Shown: positions 1-8,330 of the stretch, piece after piece | Numbering within the stretch: position 1 is the first letter of the stretch | Layout of the letters: each line of letters opens with the position of its first letter | NCBI GenBank assembly: GCA_903821875.1 | Contig: CAIJMU010000187.1 | Span: forward strand, 1 to 64,000 | Source of the DNA: an uncultured Spirochaetota bacterium | GTDB taxonomy: Bacteria > Spirochaetota > Spirochaetia > Treponematales > Rectinemataceae | Reading direction: 5' to 3' | DNA: 64,000 nt | The notes under the pieces: model-generated | What the model was told of the DNA's origin: nothing | What the model saw: only the letters and a program-made list of their open reading frames with translations | Database searches by the model: none | Made by a program: the position numbers and the translations under genes

Positions 1-2463
1 GTGTTCAAAATCGATGATGATGTCGCGGTGCCGACCCCGGTGGGCAGCGAGCTCGGGATAGCCTGCTGCTGCCATCAGGCCCTCCTCGGTCTGGAAATGA
101 TGGAGGGCGGAGGCTCGGATCTCGGCGATAAGGTCACCCGCGTCGGGGCAGCTCCCGTCGGCCGCAAGCTGTCGGGAGAGCCCCTGGAGGAGGGCAAAGA
201 GCTGACGGTGCTGGACGTCGATTTCGGCCACACCTACGGAATAGTCGTCCTGCCAGACAAAGTCGAAGCCACTGTGCGCTGACGACAATCGACGGGCCAG
301 GAGTTCCCTGAGCTTCCAGAGAATGATCGGCATGCTTGCAAGGACCTCGGTACCGAGCAGCAGCGCCGTGGAGTCCACCTCCACTGCCAGTTCGAAGAAG
401 GGGGCCAGGGGCGAGAGGAGGCCTTCCTCCCCGAACACCTCGTTTGTGCCTATGCCAAGCACCCTGTGTCCTGCCGCGATCAATCCGATCCTCCCCGAAA
501 CAAGGACATGGACAGGCTGCCCCGGCCCTCCCAACCGCTCTCCGGCATCGTAGGAAACAAGCACCGATGAGGAGGCAAGCCCCTCGATGGCGAGGGAAGA
601 AAGGCCTGAAAAGGAAGGGCAGGAACGGAGGAAGGCCCCGACGCTGAAGCGCCGCGCCCGGTCCGCAGCGAGGTCGTGGGCCGCGATGAGGGCGACATAG
701 CGCGAGACGGGGATAGGGACCGACTCGATGGCTGTCACACAGAGGTACCTGGAAGCCTCGAGTCTCGGGTCGAGGCCCTCCTCCTCGCCGACAAGGGCCC
801 CCGCGGCCAGCTCGACAAGGCTGCCATCAGGGCCTGTCTGTTCAACCAGTCCTGACAGCAGCAACTCGACAGCAGAGAGCCTCGATCCCTGAGCGACAAG
901 CATGGCCCCCCGTTCCCTGGCGATCCAGCCACCCTCGAGGAGGGCTTCGAAGGCTGAAGGGGGAATATCGGGGAAATGGCGCGCGAGGGAGCACCGCGCA
1001 AGCTCCATCCGGTAGTCAGCCTCGGCAGGGAGGAGAATAGTCTCGTCACCGAAATCCACGATCGTGCCGTAGCCCAGGTCCCTGTGAGCGGAGGAATCGC
1101 TGGTATGGCTGAGGAGGAGAAGCCCTGAGCCATCCTCCCTGAAATCCGAGGCATTCCCGTGGATCATCCCCCCGCCGACATCGACTTTCTTGACATCGGC
1201 GGGCTCAAGGTAGGCAGCCTTGGCCCTGTCCGCCGCCTCCCGGCTGATCCCTGGAGCGCCTGCGTCCCCCGTCACCATCGATTCGATGACCGCAACGGAT
1301 GAGAGATCGGCGAGATGGGCATAACTCTGCGTACCAGAGTGGCCCTGCACGCGGAAGCGCAGGCAGGTCGTCTCAATTGGATGAGGAGAGAGGAAGGGCC
1401 AGACCTCGAGACCCCCAAGGTCATTCCAGCAGCCTTCCGAAAGGTCGCGCACCTCGAAGGTCTCGCGGAATGCCGTCCCGTCAAGGCCTGCAAGGGCCTG
1501 CAGCTTGGCCTCGACCGTCGCCCGGATCCAGGGTACCGCCGCGAAGGAAATGCGCCGTTCTGTATGGAGGAGGGCAGTCAGGCCAACGACATGGTCGTCA
1601 TGGGCATGGGTAAGGAAGACACCCCGAAGGTCGTTCACCCCAAGCCCGACGGCTTCGAGACTCTCCCTGACGTGGGGCCCGGCATCTATCAGCCAGGCTT
1701 CGCCGCGATGCATGACGAGGCTCGACATGCAGGGCCGTGCGATATCCCAGCCATCACCCTCCCCGAGATGTACGACCGAGAAAAGCGGCCGCGAAATGGC
1801 ACGGGAGGGAAGCTCGTAGGGACGGGCATAGTGCTCTCCCGGCCGCAGGTTGAGATCGATTTCCGCTACCTCATCCCCGTGGAAGAACTGATAGCGGTTG
1901 GGACCGAGCCTCCTGAGGAAGGTCCCTCCCCTGAGCTCGATGGCTGGCCCCTCGACGGCGCGGAATTCAAGGAGGGACTCCGATCCGCGGAAGCTACCGA
2001 AGGCGAACTTCAGCTTCATCCTGAGGAGTTCATGAGCCTCGACTGCCGAAAGCCCCGCCGCCTCGAGGGCCTCGACTTCCACAAGTCCGTAGTTTCCGAG
2101 GTGGACATAGTGTGCCATCGATTCGAGGTCCTGCTTCAAACCCACGATGAGGGGGCGCTGGCCACTGTTGTTCGGGTGGCCGGGAATGATCATCCCCTGC
2201 CGATACAGCATCTGGAGTACCGGGAACTCGATGAGGTTGGAGAAATGTCCGCCCTGTACGGGGACTTCGGACAGGAGGATGGTGTTCGGTCCGGTTTCCC
2301 AGGTCTTGCCACCTGTCCCCGTCCAGGAGATGGCCCCGGCGATCTTGAGAAGCTTGTAGACGTTTTCCGGACAGCCGCAGAGAATACGCAGGCCCGATTC
2401 CTCTATTTCAATCAGGCTCACGCCGGTGGAAACATGATTCATGGTTATCATGCTGAAAATCAT
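1..2463 (-). CDS. MBL-fold / cNMP-like / bacteriohaemerythrin fusion protein (C-terminus beyond window)
   Basis: The reading frame is open on the minus strand from a stop near 2569 to base 1, so at least 821 codons; the 3' end lies outside. Residues about 220-450 carry a metallo-beta-lactamase fold with the metal motif HAHDDH (residues 286-291). Residues about 600-715 resemble a cyclic-nucleotide-binding beta-roll with FGEEGLL, but the arginine that normally grips the cyclic phosphate is not visible. From about residue 733 comes a bacteriohaemerythrin domain (VWQDDYSVG, IDVQHRQLF, ALHHFQTEE, AHRGRH), a di-iron O2/NO-binding bundle. In-frame ATGs lie at 2463, 2451 and 2442, none with a clear Shine-Dalgarno, so the start is uncertain. 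A cytosolic oxygen or redox sensor/enzyme is inferred. It is divergent from efp. Confidence 0.85.
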   Translation of the reverse strand, partial: MIFSMITMNHVSTGVSLIEIEESGLRILCGCPENVYKLLKIAGAISWTGTGGKTWETGPNTILLSEVPVQGGHFSNLIEFPVLQMLYRQGMIIPGHPNNSGQRPLIVGLKQDLESMAHYVHLGNYGLVEVEALEAAGLSAVEAHELLRMKLKFAFGSFRGSESLLEFRAVEGPAIELRGGTFLRRLGPNRYQFFHGDEVAEIDLNLRPGEHYARPYELPSRAISRPLFSVVHLGEGDGWDIARPCMSSLVMHRGEAWLIDAGPHVRESLEAVGLGVNDLRGVFLTHAHDDHVVGLTALLHTERRISFAAVPWIRATVEAKLQALAGLDGTAFRETFEVRDLSEGCWNDLGGLEVWPFLSPHPIETTCLRFRVQGHSGTQSYAHLADLSSVAVIESMVTGDAGAPGISREAADRAKAAYLEPADVKKVDVGGGMIHGNASDFREDGSGLLLLSHTSDSSAHRDLGYGTIVDFGDETILLPAEADYRMELARCSLARHFPDIPPSAFEALLEGGWIARERGAMLVAQGSRLSAVELLLSGLVEQTGPDGSLVELAAGALVGEEEGLDPRLEASRYLCVTAIESVPIPVSRYVALIAAHDLAADRARRFSVGAFLRSCPSFSGLSSLAIEGLASSSVLVSYDAGERLGGPGQPVHVLVSGRIGLIAAGHRVLGIGTNEVFGEEGLLSPLAPFFELAVEVDSTALLLGTEVLASMPIILWKLRELLARRLSSAHSGFDFVWQDDYSVGVAEIDVQHRQLFALLQGLSRQLAADGSCPDAGDLIAEIRASALHHFQTEEGLMAAAGYPELAAHRGRHRDIIIDFEH

Positions 2464-2698
2464 ACGCCATCGAAGCTTTCGGCGTAAAGGAAGCCATGCA
2501 ACAATCAACGACTGAACCTGCGGGCACAGTCCGAACCCCCGGGTGCATTCTGTACCCGGTGACACTCATCCGCAAAATACGGTAAGATACCGCACTTTTT
2601 CGTTGAGCCAGGCCAGAGACGGTAAAGCGACGGAGCCCAGAAGGCCCTGGGTGTATCCGGAACCAAGGGCCAAATCCACTTACAGGTGAGGAATTACC

Positions 2699-3265
2699 AT
2701 GATCATGACCGGAGATATCAAAGGCGGTACCGTTTTCAAGGTCGGAAGCGACGTCGTCGTCGTCCAACGCATGCTCGGCATCAAGGGCGGCCGCAACGGC
2801 CAGGTCAAGCGCCTGCGCGTGAGGAACATCATCACCGGTTCGACCTCCGAGCTCGGTCTCGACATGGGCGAGAAGTTCGAGGACGTGTCCATCGACTACC
2901 ACCACATGAAGCTCTCCTACCTCGATGGTGACAATTGGGTCTTCCTCGACTCCGAGAGCTACGAGCAGCACGAGCTGACCCGGGAAGACCTGGGCGACGC
3001 CGCCGACTACATGCTCCCCGAGGACGACATGGAGGTCGAGGTCGGATTCTACGAGGGCAAGGCGGTCTCCGTGACGCTCCCTATAAATATCGTACGCACT
3101 ATCACCTACTGCGAGCCGGGCATCAAGGGCGATACCTCGGGCAAGTCCTCCAAGCCCGCCAAGCTCGACACCAACATCGAGATCCAGGTGCCGCTTTTCT
3201 GCGATATCGGGACGAAGATCGTGTTCGACACGCGCGACGGGACCTTCGTGGAGCGGGCGAAGTAG
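2699..3265 (+). CDS. efp: Elongation factor P, arginine-tip (GRN) type
   Basis: EF-P enters the ribosomal E/P site and relieves stalling at polyproline. The 188-residue protein has the three EF-P domains and the C-terminal GDTSG signature. The domain I loop, which is PGKGQ-like with a modified lysine in E. coli, reads KGGRNGQ here, aligning with the SGRNAA loop of Pseudomonas EF-P whose arginine is rhamnosylated by EarP. This protein therefore probably uses EarP-type activation, although earP is not in the window. An AGGTGAGGA ribosome site lies 6 bases before the ATG; a second ATG two codons later is possible. Confidence 0.95.
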   Translation: MIMTGDIKGGTVFKVGSDVVVVQRMLGIKGGRNGQVKRLRVRNIITGSTSELGLDMGEKFEDVSIDYHHMKLSYLDGDNWVFLDSESYEQHELTREDLGDAADYMLPEDDMEVEVGFYEGKAVSVTLPINIVRTITYCEPGIKGDTSGKSSKPAKLDTNIEIQVPLFCDIGTKIVFDTRDGTFVERAK

Positions 3266-3389
3266 AGCAATAGGACGTCCGCCCGGCGGCCTGCCTTTCC
3301 GGGCCCCGGCGGTTCCTGTGGTTGTGGCCTTTTCAAGCCTCCCGTACTCGGCTACTCTCCTGCCACTGCAATACACGGAGGAACCGGCC

Positions 3390-4622
3390 ATGACACGCTA
3401 CACCGACGCCTTCATCAGGGACATCCCCAAGACCGACCTCCACGTCCACCTCGACGGCTCGCTCCGCCTGTCCTCGCTGATCGACATGGCGAAGCGGGGG
3501 AAGGTGGATCTGCCCTCCTACACCGAGTCAGGCATGCGCGAGCTGGTGTACAAGGACAGCTACGCCGACCTGTTGGAGTACCTCAAGGGCTTTCAGTACA
3601 CCTGCGCCGTGATGCGCGACCTCGAGAACCTCGAGCGGGTGTCCTACGAGCTGGCACAGGACAACATCGCGGAGGGCGTCTTCTACATCGAGCCCCGCTT
3701 CGCCCCGCAGCTCCTCATGGACAACCGCGACCTCACCATGGAAAAGATCCTCGAAGCGGTGGACAAGGGACTCAGGCGCGCCAAGACGGAGTTCAACGCC
3801 AGTCCCGCCGTGCGCGAGGGACGGATGCCGCCCTTCGACTACGGCATCATCGCCTGCGCCATGCGCATGTTCGCCGGGGGATACTCCCCCTACTACCGCG
3901 ATTTCTGCACCATTCACAATTACTCCGACCAGATCGAGGTGTTCAAGCTCGGGGCCATCGAGGTGGCGCGGGGCGTCGTCGGCATACGGGACCGCATGGG
4001 CATTCCCATCGTAGGCTTTGACATCGCAGGTCAGGAAGCCGGATACCCAGCCGGGGATTTCCGGGAAGCTTTCGACTTTGTCCACAAGAATTTCATGCAC
4101 AAGACCGTCCACGCGGGCGAGGCCTACGGCGCCGAAAGCATATTCCAGGCCATCACCGACCTCCACGCCGACCGCCTCGGCCACGGCTACTTCCTCTTCG
4201 ACGTCGACAAGGTCACCGATCCGGGGATAAAGGACAAGGATGCCTACATCGAGCGGCTCGCTTCCTTCATAGCCGACCAGCGCGTCACCATCGAGGTATG
4301 CCTCACAAGCAACCTCCAGACCAACCCGGCCCTCACCGACATCCGCAAGCACTCCCTCGGCAAGATGCTCGAGCGCAGGCTGTCCACGACCCTCTGCACC
4401 GACAACCGCCTTGTGTCCAACAACTCGGTGTCGAAGGAGATACGCCTGGCCGTCGACAACTTCGACATCGGCCCGAAGCTGCTCAAGAACATCATCGTCT
4501 ACGGCTTCAAGCGGAGCTTCTACCCGGGACCCTATTCCGAAAAGAGGAACTATGTACGCCAGCTCATTACCTATTATGAGGATGTCGCGCGGAAGCACGG
4601 CATCGACGAAACGGGAGTGTAG
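3390..4622 (+). CDS. add: Adenosine deaminase family protein
   Basis: A 410-residue TIM-barrel amidohydrolase that should deaminate adenosine or a related purine nucleoside in the cytosol. Visible zinc/catalytic motifs are HVHLDGS (residues 18-24), HAGEAYG with the catalytic Glu, and CTDNRLVSN, where the usual TDDP is changed to TDN. That change and the long insert after the HxH motif mean the exact substrate (adenosine, adenine or a modified nucleoside) is open. The ATG at 3390 follows a GGAGGAA ribosome site. The next gene starts 3 bases after the stop, so the two are probably co-transcribed. Confidence 0.85.
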   Translation: MTRYTDAFIRDIPKTDLHVHLDGSLRLSSLIDMAKRGKVDLPSYTESGMRELVYKDSYADLLEYLKGFQYTCAVMRDLENLERVSYELAQDNIAEGVFYIEPRFAPQLLMDNRDLTMEKILEAVDKGLRRAKTEFNASPAVREGRMPPFDYGIIACAMRMFAGGYSPYYRDFCTIHNYSDQIEVFKLGAIEVARGVVGIRDRMGIPIVGFDIAGQEAGYPAGDFREAFDFVHKNFMHKTVHAGEAYGAESIFQAITDLHADRLGHGYFLFDVDKVTDPGIKDKDAYIERLASFIADQRVTIEVCLTSNLQTNPALTDIRKHSLGKMLERRLSTTLCTDNRLVSNNSVSKEIRLAVDNFDIGPKLLKNIIVYGFKRSFYPGPYSEKRNYVRQLITYYEDVARKHGIDETGV

Positions 4623-4625
4623 TCA

Positions 4626-5012
4626 ATGAACGCATCGGGCCCGGTCTTCATAGTTGCCATGACCTTCATCCTCTCCGCCTTCGCCTTCTACACCGTCGGG
4701 GTCTGGGCCGAGCGGATAAGCGGGCGCCTGAAGTGGTGGCACGCCATCACCTTCTGGTGCGGACTCGTCTGCGACACCATCGGTACCGGCGCCATGGGCA
4801 TCATCGCAGGCGGCATGTTCAAGTCGACCATCCACGGCGTGACCGGGATGGCCGCCATCCTGCTTATGCTCTTCCACGCCATCTGGGCCACCATCGTGCT
4901 CAGGAGGAGGGACGAGAAGCTCATCGTCTCCTTCCACAAGTTCAGCATCTTCGTGTGGATCGTATGGCTGATCCCGATGGTCGGCGGTGCGGTCATGGGA
5001 AGCAACGTATGA
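4626..5012 (+). CDS. HsmA/TIGR03987-like small membrane protein
   Basis: A 128-residue integral membrane protein with four hydrophobic segments (about residues 7-24, 38-58, 68-90 and 103-124), separated by short charged loops such as RRRDEK. Composition and length fit the TIGR03987/HsmA-like family, whose function is not known to me. It follows add by 3 bases and overlaps the next start by an ATGA, so translation of the three genes is probably coupled. Confidence 0.6.
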   Translation: MNASGPVFIVAMTFILSAFAFYTVGVWAERISGRLKWWHAITFWCGLVCDTIGTGAMGIIAGGMFKSTIHGVTGMAAILLMLFHAIWATIVLRRRDEKLIVSFHKFSIFVWIVWLIPMVGGAVMGSNV

Positions 5013-5764
5013 GACCTGAGGTGAGGAGCGCTGCCCCTGCCCTGGCAGGGGCACCTTTCCTCGTCGTACTTCTTTCCGCCCTCTTCCTGGCTTCCGCACT
5101 GACGGGCTGTTCTTCCCTGCCCTCCTTCAAGGTTTCCGGACTTCCGCCCTCGGTCCGCGTCGAGGACCACGGAGATTGGATCGCCCTCCTGCCTTCCTCG
5201 GGGACACCGCGCCAGACGGGCCTCCTCTACTATCCCGGCGGCTTTGTCGCGCCCCTGGCCTACCTCGAGGTACTCGCACCGCTGGCCGAGGCCGGCTATC
5301 CCGTCTTCATAGTCAGGATGCCCTTCGACCTGGCATTCTTCGCCCCGGACAAGGGCTTCGAGATAATCGCGAAGGAAAAGCCGGTGAAACGTTGGGTCAT
5401 CGCCGGGCACTCGCTCGGCGGGGTGGCGGCCGCCATCGCAGTCCACGACAGGCCCGGCGTCCTTTCGGGAATCGCCTTCTGGGCTTCCTACCCTCCGGAC
5501 AGCGCCGACCTGTCGGGTACCGCGATCCGGGGCTTGTCCATCAGCGGCAGCATGGACGGCCTTTCGACGCCGGCCAAACTCGCCAAGGCGGCGCCCCTCC
5601 TTCCGAAGGACACAACTACGATCGTGATCGAGGGTGGCAACCACGCGCAGTTCGGATCCTATGGCAGGCAGCGGGGTGACGGCGAAGCGGCGATACCGGC
5701 AACGGAACAACAGGCAGAGGTTGCACAGGCGATGCTCGCGTTCATGGCGACGATCCCGGAATAG
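5009..5764 (+). CDS. Alpha/beta-hydrolase lipoprotein
   Basis: A 251-residue protein with an N-terminal hydrophobic segment ending in the lipobox LTGC (cysteine near residue 32), so probably a membrane-anchored lipoprotein. The hydrolase fold shows the nucleophile elbow GHSLGG, an acidic turn SGSMDG and a late histidine in GGNHAQFG, giving a full Ser-Asp-His triad. It resembles the small alpha/beta-hydrolase family often annotated as dienelactone-hydrolase-like. The ATG overlaps the upstream stop (ATGA at 5009-5012). The substrate is unknown; an esterase or lipase role is inferred. Confidence 0.8.
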   Translation: MRPEVRSAAPALAGAPFLVVLLSALFLASALTGCSSLPSFKVSGLPPSVRVEDHGDWIALLPSSGTPRQTGLLYYPGGFVAPLAYLEVLAPLAEAGYPVFIVRMPFDLAFFAPDKGFEIIAKEKPVKRWVIAGHSLGGVAAAIAVHDRPGVLSGIAFWASYPPDSADLSGTAIRGLSISGSMDGLSTPAKLAKAAPLLPKDTTTIVIEGGNHAQFGSYGRQRGDGEAAIPATEQQAEVAQAMLAFMATIPE

Positions 5765-5849
5765 CGGCCCGGGAGCAGGGGTACCCTCGACCCGACCTCC
5801 CTCTTTGACACTTCACGGGCGAAGAATGATAATCGTTGCAGGAGGAACC

Positions 5850-6848
5850 ATGCTTCCGAAGAACACCGTCCGCTTCCCCGGCATCGATCCCGTTGCGTGG
5901 GAGCATCCCGCCGACCGGGCGGCCCTGTCCGCGCTGCGGCAGGTCAGGGGCCTCGACGAGCTGGTGGGAACCTTCATTTCCCTGACCACCGAGCGTTCGA
6001 TGCAGCTCATGCACTACGCCTCCTCGGTCAAGGTCGGGCCCACCCAGTTCCCCAGGGTCAACTCCCTCGTCGACGACCTGGTGGAGACCTTCGACTGGGG
6101 CTACAGGCCCACTGTCTTCGTGACCCAGAGTCCCTTCTTCAATGCCCACGTCTTCGGCGCGAAGGAACCCTTCATAGTGCTGAACAGTTCCCTGGTCAGG
6201 GGCTTCGACATATCCGAGCTCAAGGTCGTCATCGCCCACGAGTTCGGTCACCTGATGAGCGGACATGCGCTCTACAAGACCCTTGCCTGGCTCCTGGCAA
6301 ACGCGTCGCTCGGGGTGATCCCCCTCGGCGAGGTGCTGGTGAACGCCTTGCAGGCAGCCCTGGCGGAATGGGACCGGAAAAGCGAGCTCAGCGCCGACCG
6401 CGTCGGACTCCTGGCCTCCCAGGCCCAGGAGCCCAGCTTCGCGGTGCTCATGCGCATGGCCGGAGGGGAGGACCTGGCGGAGGTCAACCTCAATGACTTC
6501 TTCGCACAGGCCCGCGAGTTCGAGGAAAAGAAAAGCCTCCTGGACGGCCTCCACAAGATGCTCAACCAGGCCTGGATGAGCCATCCCTACCCGGTAGTCC
6601 GCCTCCAGGAGCTCAAGGCCTGGTCGCTCTCAGGCGGCTACACAGGCATCCTGTCGGGGACCTACCCGAAGCGTGGGGAGCCCCGCCCCGACCTGGGGGC
6701 TGAGGCCCAGGATGCGTTCAATTACTACAGGAAAGCCGTCGACGGCGCCGAAGATCCGATCTCGAAGCTCGCCTCGGGCATCGGGGATGGCATCGAGAAA
6801 GCGGTGGGGGAGCTTGGCGACAGGCTCAGGAACCTCCTCAAGCCCTGA
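5850..6848 (+). CDS. M48-family zinc metallopeptidase
   Basis: A 332-residue protein with the gluzincin motif HEFGH (residues 130-134) and a downstream third ligand in ELSADRVGL, which is the pattern of M48 (HtpX/Ste24-like) peptidases. There is no clear signal peptide or strong transmembrane helix apart from a hydrophobic patch after HEFGH, so it is likely cytosolic or membrane-associated. The C-terminal 60 residues are polar and amphipathic. The ATG at 5850 sits 3 bases after a perfect GGAGGA; an upstream in-frame extension overlaps the previous gene and is not convincing. It lies 33 bases before the cyclase gene. Confidence 0.85.
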   Translation: MLPKNTVRFPGIDPVAWEHPADRAALSALRQVRGLDELVGTFISLTTERSMQLMHYASSVKVGPTQFPRVNSLVDDLVETFDWGYRPTVFVTQSPFFNAHVFGAKEPFIVLNSSLVRGFDISELKVVIAHEFGHLMSGHALYKTLAWLLANASLGVIPLGEVLVNALQAALAEWDRKSELSADRVGLLASQAQEPSFAVLMRMAGGEDLAEVNLNDFFAQAREFEEKKSLLDGLHKMLNQAWMSHPYPVVRLQELKAWSLSGGYTGILSGTYPKRGEPRPDLGAEAQDAFNYYRKAVDGAEDPISKLASGIGDGIEKAVGELGDRLRNLLKP

Positions 6849-6881
6849 GTACAGCGTCAGGATGATACAAGTGGAGGCAGC

Positions 6882-8255
6882 ATGAAACTTGTCGGGAAGC
6901 TCCTTGTCATATTCGGCCTCGGGCTCGCCCTCATGCTCGCCCTCGCGGCCTGGGGCTTCCCCCGCATCGTCTCGAGCATCTCGGAGGTGCAGCTCACCTC
7001 CATGGCACGCACGGTGGGCTCCTGGCTCGTGCACGACCTCGAGAGCCAGAGCTGGACCGGAGACGAACCCTCCTTCGAGAAGGCGATCGACAAGCGCCTC
7101 GAGTTCGTCCAGAGCCTGGGGGAGAGCACGGGCAACTACCGTGTCAACAAGGTCATCATCGTGGACAAGTCGATGCGCGTGGAAATTTCCCACCCGGATT
7201 CGGAGATCGGCGCCGATTACTCCTCCCACGCCGACATCGTCGCGGCCTTCGACGCCAAGGGTCTGGCCGTAGTCCGGGAAGGGCAGGAAGAGGACATCCT
7301 CGCGCCGCTGAAGCTCGCAGACGGCGACGTCCGCGTCCTTGAGATCAAGCTCGACTTCAGCGCGACCCTCGCCCTCCTCGAGGCGCAGTACGCCCGGCTC
7401 CGTGTCATCGCCCTCGCCTTCATCGCCCTCGGGCTCGGTGTGATGGTCCTCGTGCTGCTTTTCGGCGTCAGGCGTGCGGTCCTCGTCCCCCTCGGGCGGA
7501 TCTCCGAGGCGATGGAGCGCGTCGGCTCGGGGGACCTCGAGTCGAAGGCCACCGTGTCCGGCAAGGACGAGATCGCCGCCATGGCCGCCCACTTCAATGC
7601 CATGGTCCTCGGCCTCCGGGAGCGCTTCGAGCTGTCCCGCTACGTTTCGAAATCCACCGTCGGCGTCGCCCGCGCGCGGGCAGGCAAGGCCAACGACGAC
7701 GGGAGCCGCCACGGCCTGGTCGAGCGCAAGGTACTCTGTGTCCTCTTCACCGACGTCCGCGGCTTCACCTCCTACTCCGAGCGCACAGATCCAGCCCGTG
7801 TCATCGACGTGATCAACAGGCTCTTAGGCGTGCAGGAGGAGATCGTCGACGCCTGCTCGGGCTATGTCGACAAATTCGTAGGCGACGAGATGATGGCCAT
7901 CTTCGAGCGCCCTGTCGACGCGGTTGCCGCTGCAGTGGCCATACGCGAGCGCAGCCAGAGGATGAAGGCCGAGATCGACGGCCTCGCGGTCGGCCTCGGG
8001 ATCCACGTCGGGCCCCTCGTGGAAGGCGACATCGGTTCGCCACGCATGATGAACCATACCGTCATCGGCGACACCGTCAACCTCGCTGCACGCCTCCAGG
8101 CGGCCGCCGGCCCAGGCCAGGTGATCGTCTCCGATGCCGTGGCCCGGGACCGGGGCGTCGCAGCGACCTTCACGCTCGCCCCGCTTGCCTCCATCATGGT
8201 CAAGGGAAAAGAAGCCCCGGTAGCGATCCATGAAGTCGGGGGTCGGAGGCTATGA
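6882..8255 (+). CDS. Membrane-bound class III adenylate cyclase with HAMP domain
   Basis: A 457-residue membrane enzyme expected to make cAMP from ATP. It has an N-terminal helix (residues 4-25), a roughly 145-residue periplasmic sensor region, a second helix (about 172-195), a HAMP segment and a C-terminal cyclase domain from about residue 280. The cyclase has both metal aspartates (FTDVRGFTS and FVGDEMMAIF), the adenine-selecting lysine (VDKFVGDE) and aspartate, and the transition-state Asn/Arg in GDTVNLAARL, so it looks catalytically complete and specific for ATP rather than GTP. The ATG follows GGAGG. A possible cAMP receptor is the cNMP-like domain encoded at 1-2463, but that is only inference. 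Confidence 0.92.
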   Translation: MKLVGKLLVIFGLGLALMLALAAWGFPRIVSSISEVQLTSMARTVGSWLVHDLESQSWTGDEPSFEKAIDKRLEFVQSLGESTGNYRVNKVIIVDKSMRVEISHPDSEIGADYSSHADIVAAFDAKGLAVVREGQEEDILAPLKLADGDVRVLEIKLDFSATLALLEAQYARLRVIALAFIALGLGVMVLVLLFGVRRAVLVPLGRISEAMERVGSGDLESKATVSGKDEIAAMAAHFNAMVLGLRERFELSRYVSKSTVGVARARAGKANDDGSRHGLVERKVLCVLFTDVRGFTSYSERTDPARVIDVINRLLGVQEEIVDACSGYVDKFVGDEMMAIFERPVDAVAAAVAIRERSQRMKAEIDGLAVGLGIHVGPLVEGDIGSPRMMNHTVIGDTVNLAARLQAAAGPGQVIVSDAVARDRGVAATFTLAPLASIMVKGKEAPVAIHEVGGRRL

Positions 8256-8330
8256 TCCGATAGTTATGGAATTTCCCCGTACCATCAACTAAGCTCTGGA
8301 ATTCGCCCTCTGGCGGACAAGGAGCGTGCT

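Noticed and set aside
1315-2487. 390-residue open frame on the plus strand
   Set aside because: It is the shadow of the MBL/cNMP/haemerythrin gene, whose minus-strand frame is continuous and rich in family motifs.
2464-2698. Possible riboswitch or promoter elements in the 235-base divergent gap before efp
   Set aside because: A few weak -10-like strings and the partial repeat ATACGGTAAGATACCG are present, but no convincing -35/-10 pair or known riboswitch fold.
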